A stretch of DNA of 64,000 bases from Flagellimonas oceanensis (GTDB lineage: Bacteria; Bacteroidota; Bacteroidia; Flavobacteriales; Flavobacteriaceae), in NCBI RefSeq assembly GCF_003992595.1, contig NZ_RZNA01000039.1, positions 1 to 64,000 of the forward strand, read 5' to 3'. The notes beneath the pieces are model-generated. The model saw nothing but the letters and a program-made list of their open reading frames with translations, did no database searches and was not told where the DNA came from. Of the stretch, positions 62,863-64,000 are shown one piece after another; the stretch's first letter is position 1, and each line of letters starts with the position of its first letter. A program made the translations under genes and the position numbers.

Positions 62863-63467
62863 CAGTATTCCGTTTCCCGATTATTGATAATATCCTGCAT
62901 CCTCCGAAAGGAGATGATCTCCCGATAACGTCTTGTTTTGACTTCCAGCTCGGCCACCATTTCCTGGGACTGCACCTTCTTTTCCATCAAAATGGTGGTA
63001 CGCTCCGCATCGGTCATCTTCAAGAAATCACTGGACAAGATCTGGTTCACAAAATCCAGATCATCAATGGCCGTATCTATGATCTGCTCAAAAGATCTCG
63101 ATATCTGTTCCACCTCCCCGGCTTTGATATAGGGGGAATTCAAAATATCCCTCAGTTCATTTTGCACGGTATTGAAAAGGATTTCATTGTTCCGTGCCAA
63201 TTCACGGACCGCCTTCAATTGCTTGATGGTATTGTTCACCTTGACAATATTGTCCTTCTGTTCCTTCAAAAACTCCACAGTCTTCAAGAGTTCAGAGGTC
63301 TGTTTGGCCGATTCCAACAAGGATTTGGTCATACTGATAAAGTTCGTATTGTCATACACCGGCATCCCCTGGCAGGCAGCGCCTGCAGGCAATAACAGGG
63401 CCAAGGACAGTGCCAACATCCATAACCGGGGATTTTTCCATAAGGTTTGTTTTATTGTTGCTCTCAT
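62862..63467 (-). CDS. traI: Conjugative element protein TraI (VirB5-like)
   Basis: A 201-residue exported helical protein with signal peptide (about 1-33, ending GAACQG) and a long coiled-coil (KTVEFLKEQKDNIVKVNNTI and KQLKAVRELARNNEILF). In CTnDOT-type modules TraI lies between TraG and TraJ, as here. Overlaps traG by 4 bp (ATGA). Confidence 0.85.
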   Translation of the reverse strand: MRATIKQTLWKNPRLWMLALSLALLLPAGAACQGMPVYDNTNFISMTKSLLESAKQTSELLKTVEFLKEQKDNIVKVNNTIKQLKAVRELARNNEILFNTVQNELRDILNSPYIKAGEVEQISRSFEQIIDTAIDDLDFVNQILSSDFLKMTDAERTTILMEKKVQSQEMVAELEVKTRRYREIISFRRMQDIINNRETEY

Positions 63468-64000
63468 TTCATTTTCTTTTGTTGATTTATAAATTCAGTA
63501 ATGGCCCGTTCCATATTCCCAAACTGTTCAAAGAGTTCCATGATCTGACTATTTTCCACCCCATCGGTGAGATAGGCCGCATAGACCTCTGGGGGCACCT
63601 CCAAACGAAAGACATTGCTCTCCTTCCCGATCTTGATAAAGATTTCGGTGTATTTACGTTCCCCCGTTAGATTGTTTCTAAGGGACATCAATTGATTGAG
63701 ATCATGGTTGGAGAGGTTCAATCGCCTTACCAGTTCATCATAGCCCTTTTCGTTCCGTAAACTGTACACGACTTGAGTATTCTCCAGGATACTTGCAGAA
63801 GTGGCATTTTCAGGTAACTGGTTGATGGATTGCAGGATGATCCCAATGGCCCCGTTCTGTTTTCGGATAGCTTGATAATAGAACTCCACACTCTCCAGGA
63901 CATTGGGAAACTTCAACTGTTTGGCAAACTCATCAAAGAGGATAATGCCCCTTTCCGAACGGTTTCGCCAAATGGTGCGTTGGATGGCCGACTTGATCAA
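63464..64000 (-). CDS. traG: Conjugation ATPase TraG (VirB4-like), C-terminal part; N terminus outside window
   Basis: 178 residues at the C terminus of the TraG/VirB4 ATPase. The Walker B GIILFDEFAKQL and the following IRKQNGAIGIILQSINQLPE motif are clear; Walker A is upstream of the window end at 64000. The full protein is about 800 residues. It powers pilus assembly and DNA transfer. Its reading frame enters from the right edge. Confidence 0.9.
   Translation of the reverse strand: MIKSAIQRTIWRNRSERGIILFDEFAKQLKFPNVLESVEFYYQAIRKQNGAIGIILQSINQLPENATSASILENTQVVYSLRNEKGYDELVRRLNLSNHDLNQLMSLRNNLTGERKYTEIFIKIGKESNVFRLEVPPEVYAAYLTDGVENSQIMELFEQFGNMERAITEFINQQKKMK

Overview
The window looks like chromosome from a Bacteroidota species, most likely a marine member of the Flavobacteriaceae. 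The signs are a SusC/SusD pair governed by a FecR anti-sigma factor and an ECF sigma factor, a 288-residue sigma factor of the short Bacteroidetes RpoD type, many sulfatases, many lipoprotein signals, a TAnnTTTG-type -7 element, and a Bacteroidetes-type conjugation (tra) module at the right edge. No rRNA, complete tRNA or CRISPR array was seen.

Region 1 (1-29.1 kb) is a polysaccharide utilisation locus for a sulfated, N-acetylhexosamine-containing glycan. On the minus strand, reading right to left, it holds fecR, susC, susD, three sulfatases, a GH20 hexosaminidase, a GH2 glycosidase, a sodium:solute symporter, a NagB deaminase fused to a PIG-L/LmbE-type deacetylase, and an SGNH esterase cut by the window edge. 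The ECF sigma gene diverges from fecR. To its right lie a BspA-like repeat lipoprotein on the plus strand and, on the minus strand, a true formylglycine-generating enzyme (FGE), a GMC oxidoreductase with its small subunit, and a fourth sulfatase. All four intact sulfatases carry Cys-x-Pro-Ser-Arg, so all depend on an FGE. A decayed fifth sulfatase is visible at 13.5-13.7 kb. The BspA-like gene and the fourth sulfatase share a conserved upstream element of about 85 bp.

Region 2 (29.1-41.4 kb) starts with a 1.4 kb AT-rich gap holding a perfect 30-bp palindrome, then a mostly plus-strand set of small operons with a stress or maintenance flavour: a CFA-synthase-like methyltransferase, an AraC-type regulator, a 38-residue Lys-rich protein, and a five-gene operon (cupin, small protein, DUF1611 protein, PLP racemase, VanX-like D,D-dipeptidase) that points to D-amino-acid or cell-wall peptide salvage. 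It continues with a prohibitin-like protein, a small membrane protein, a cold-shock protein and a fatty acid desaturase. It ends with an unusual trio: an extra ribosomal protein bS21, a NYN-domain protein and a second RpoD-like sigma factor.

Region 3 (41.4-59.7 kb) is visibly richer in GC and begins with a broken IS21-family istB gene. Twelve minus-strand genes (58.6 to 44.0 kb) form one probable operon encoding mainly exported oxidoreductases and hydrolases: an aldo/keto reductase, two alpha/beta hydrolases, a carboxylesterase, a PQQ dehydrogenase with a cytochrome c domain, a carboxymuconolactone-decarboxylase-family protein, a cupin, a flavodoxin, and an IorA/IorB-type molybdenum hydroxylase with two tandem large subunits. 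A second unit with another aldo/keto reductase follows. A divergent AraC regulator and a repeated operator-like sequence upstream of both aldo/keto reductases suggest one regulon for periplasmic oxidation or detoxification of an unidentified organic compound.

Region 4 (59.7-64 kb) is the traG(partial)-I-J-K-M-N part of an integrative conjugative element. The catabolic operon sits directly beyond traN and is probably its cargo.
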